Shown piece after piece: positions 6,159-6,197 of a DNA stretch of 6,197 nt. The notes below the pieces were generated by a model. The model was not told where the DNA came from. It worked only from the letters and a program-made list of their open reading frames with translations, and made no database searches. The position numbers were made by a program, and so were the translations under genes. The DNA comes from an uncultured Bacteroidota bacterium. Its GTDB lineage: Bacteria; Bacteroidota; Bacteroidia; 2-12-FULL-35-15. Numbering within the stretch: the first letter of the stretch is position 1; every line of letters starts with the position of its first letter. The stretch is taken from positions 1 through 6,197 of the forward strand of contig CAILDT010000229.1 in assembly GCA_903833025.1 (NCBI GenBank). The letters are read 5' to 3'.

Positions 6159-6197
6159 ACCCTTGACATTTAGCCACTAATTTAGAACAAGACTGGA

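Noticed and set aside
5983..6180. 65-codon plus-strand frame at the right end
   Set aside because: It is antisense to the glycosyltransferase-like tail, which has recognisable motifs; the plus-strand translation has none.
1..6197. Search for a novel defence, mobile or secondary-metabolite system
   Set aside because: Every gene except the right-edge fragment fits a known family, and no transposase, integrase, toxin-antitoxin pair, repeat array or biosynthetic cluster is visible on either strand.

Overview
The window looks like ordinary chromosomal DNA from a member of the Bacteroidota. The evidence is AT-rich sequence, start codons without clear Shine-Dalgarno sequences, several TAnnTTTG-like -7 boxes, a DAHP synthase fused to a C-terminal chorismate mutase, a DUF3108 protein beside tryptophan 2,3-dioxygenase, and FtsX and deacetylase sequences of the Bacteroidota type. 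I cannot name a genus. The window starts inside one gene and ends inside or just beyond another.

Layout. On the + strand, 1-576 is the C-terminal part of leucyl-tRNA synthetase, followed by a DUF3108 envelope protein (622-1461) and tryptophan 2,3-dioxygenase (1541-2509). The dioxygenase meets, tail to tail with one base between the stop codons, a minus-strand DAHP synthase/chorismate mutase fusion (2511-3614). A 198-bp divergent region (3615-3812) separates the fusion gene from ftsX (3813-4682, GTG start). ftsX is followed by a GatB/YqeY-domain gene (4727-5167). On the minus strand at the right end lie a polysaccharide deacetylase (5175-5942, GTG start) and, 3 bp upstream of it, the C-terminal tail of a probable family 2 glycosyltransferase (5946-6158). 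The reading frame of that tail is closed by a stop close to the window edge.

How the genes relate. Most are housekeeping: tRNA charging (LeuRS), division or peptidoglycan-hydrolase control (FtsX), and entry into aromatic amino acid synthesis (DAHP synthase-CM). The tail-to-tail pair puts the first step of aromatic synthesis next to the first step of tryptophan breakdown. The deacetylase and the glycosyltransferase tail are probably one surface-glycan transcription unit that continues beyond the right edge.

No gene-free stretch exceeds 300 bp. I saw no RNA gene, insertion sequence, CRISPR array, prophage or defence system, and no convincing undescribed system. The points most worth checking are an apparent Arg-to-His change at a chorismate mutase active-site position, the broken glycosyltransferase frame at the right edge, and the very tight convergent gene junction.
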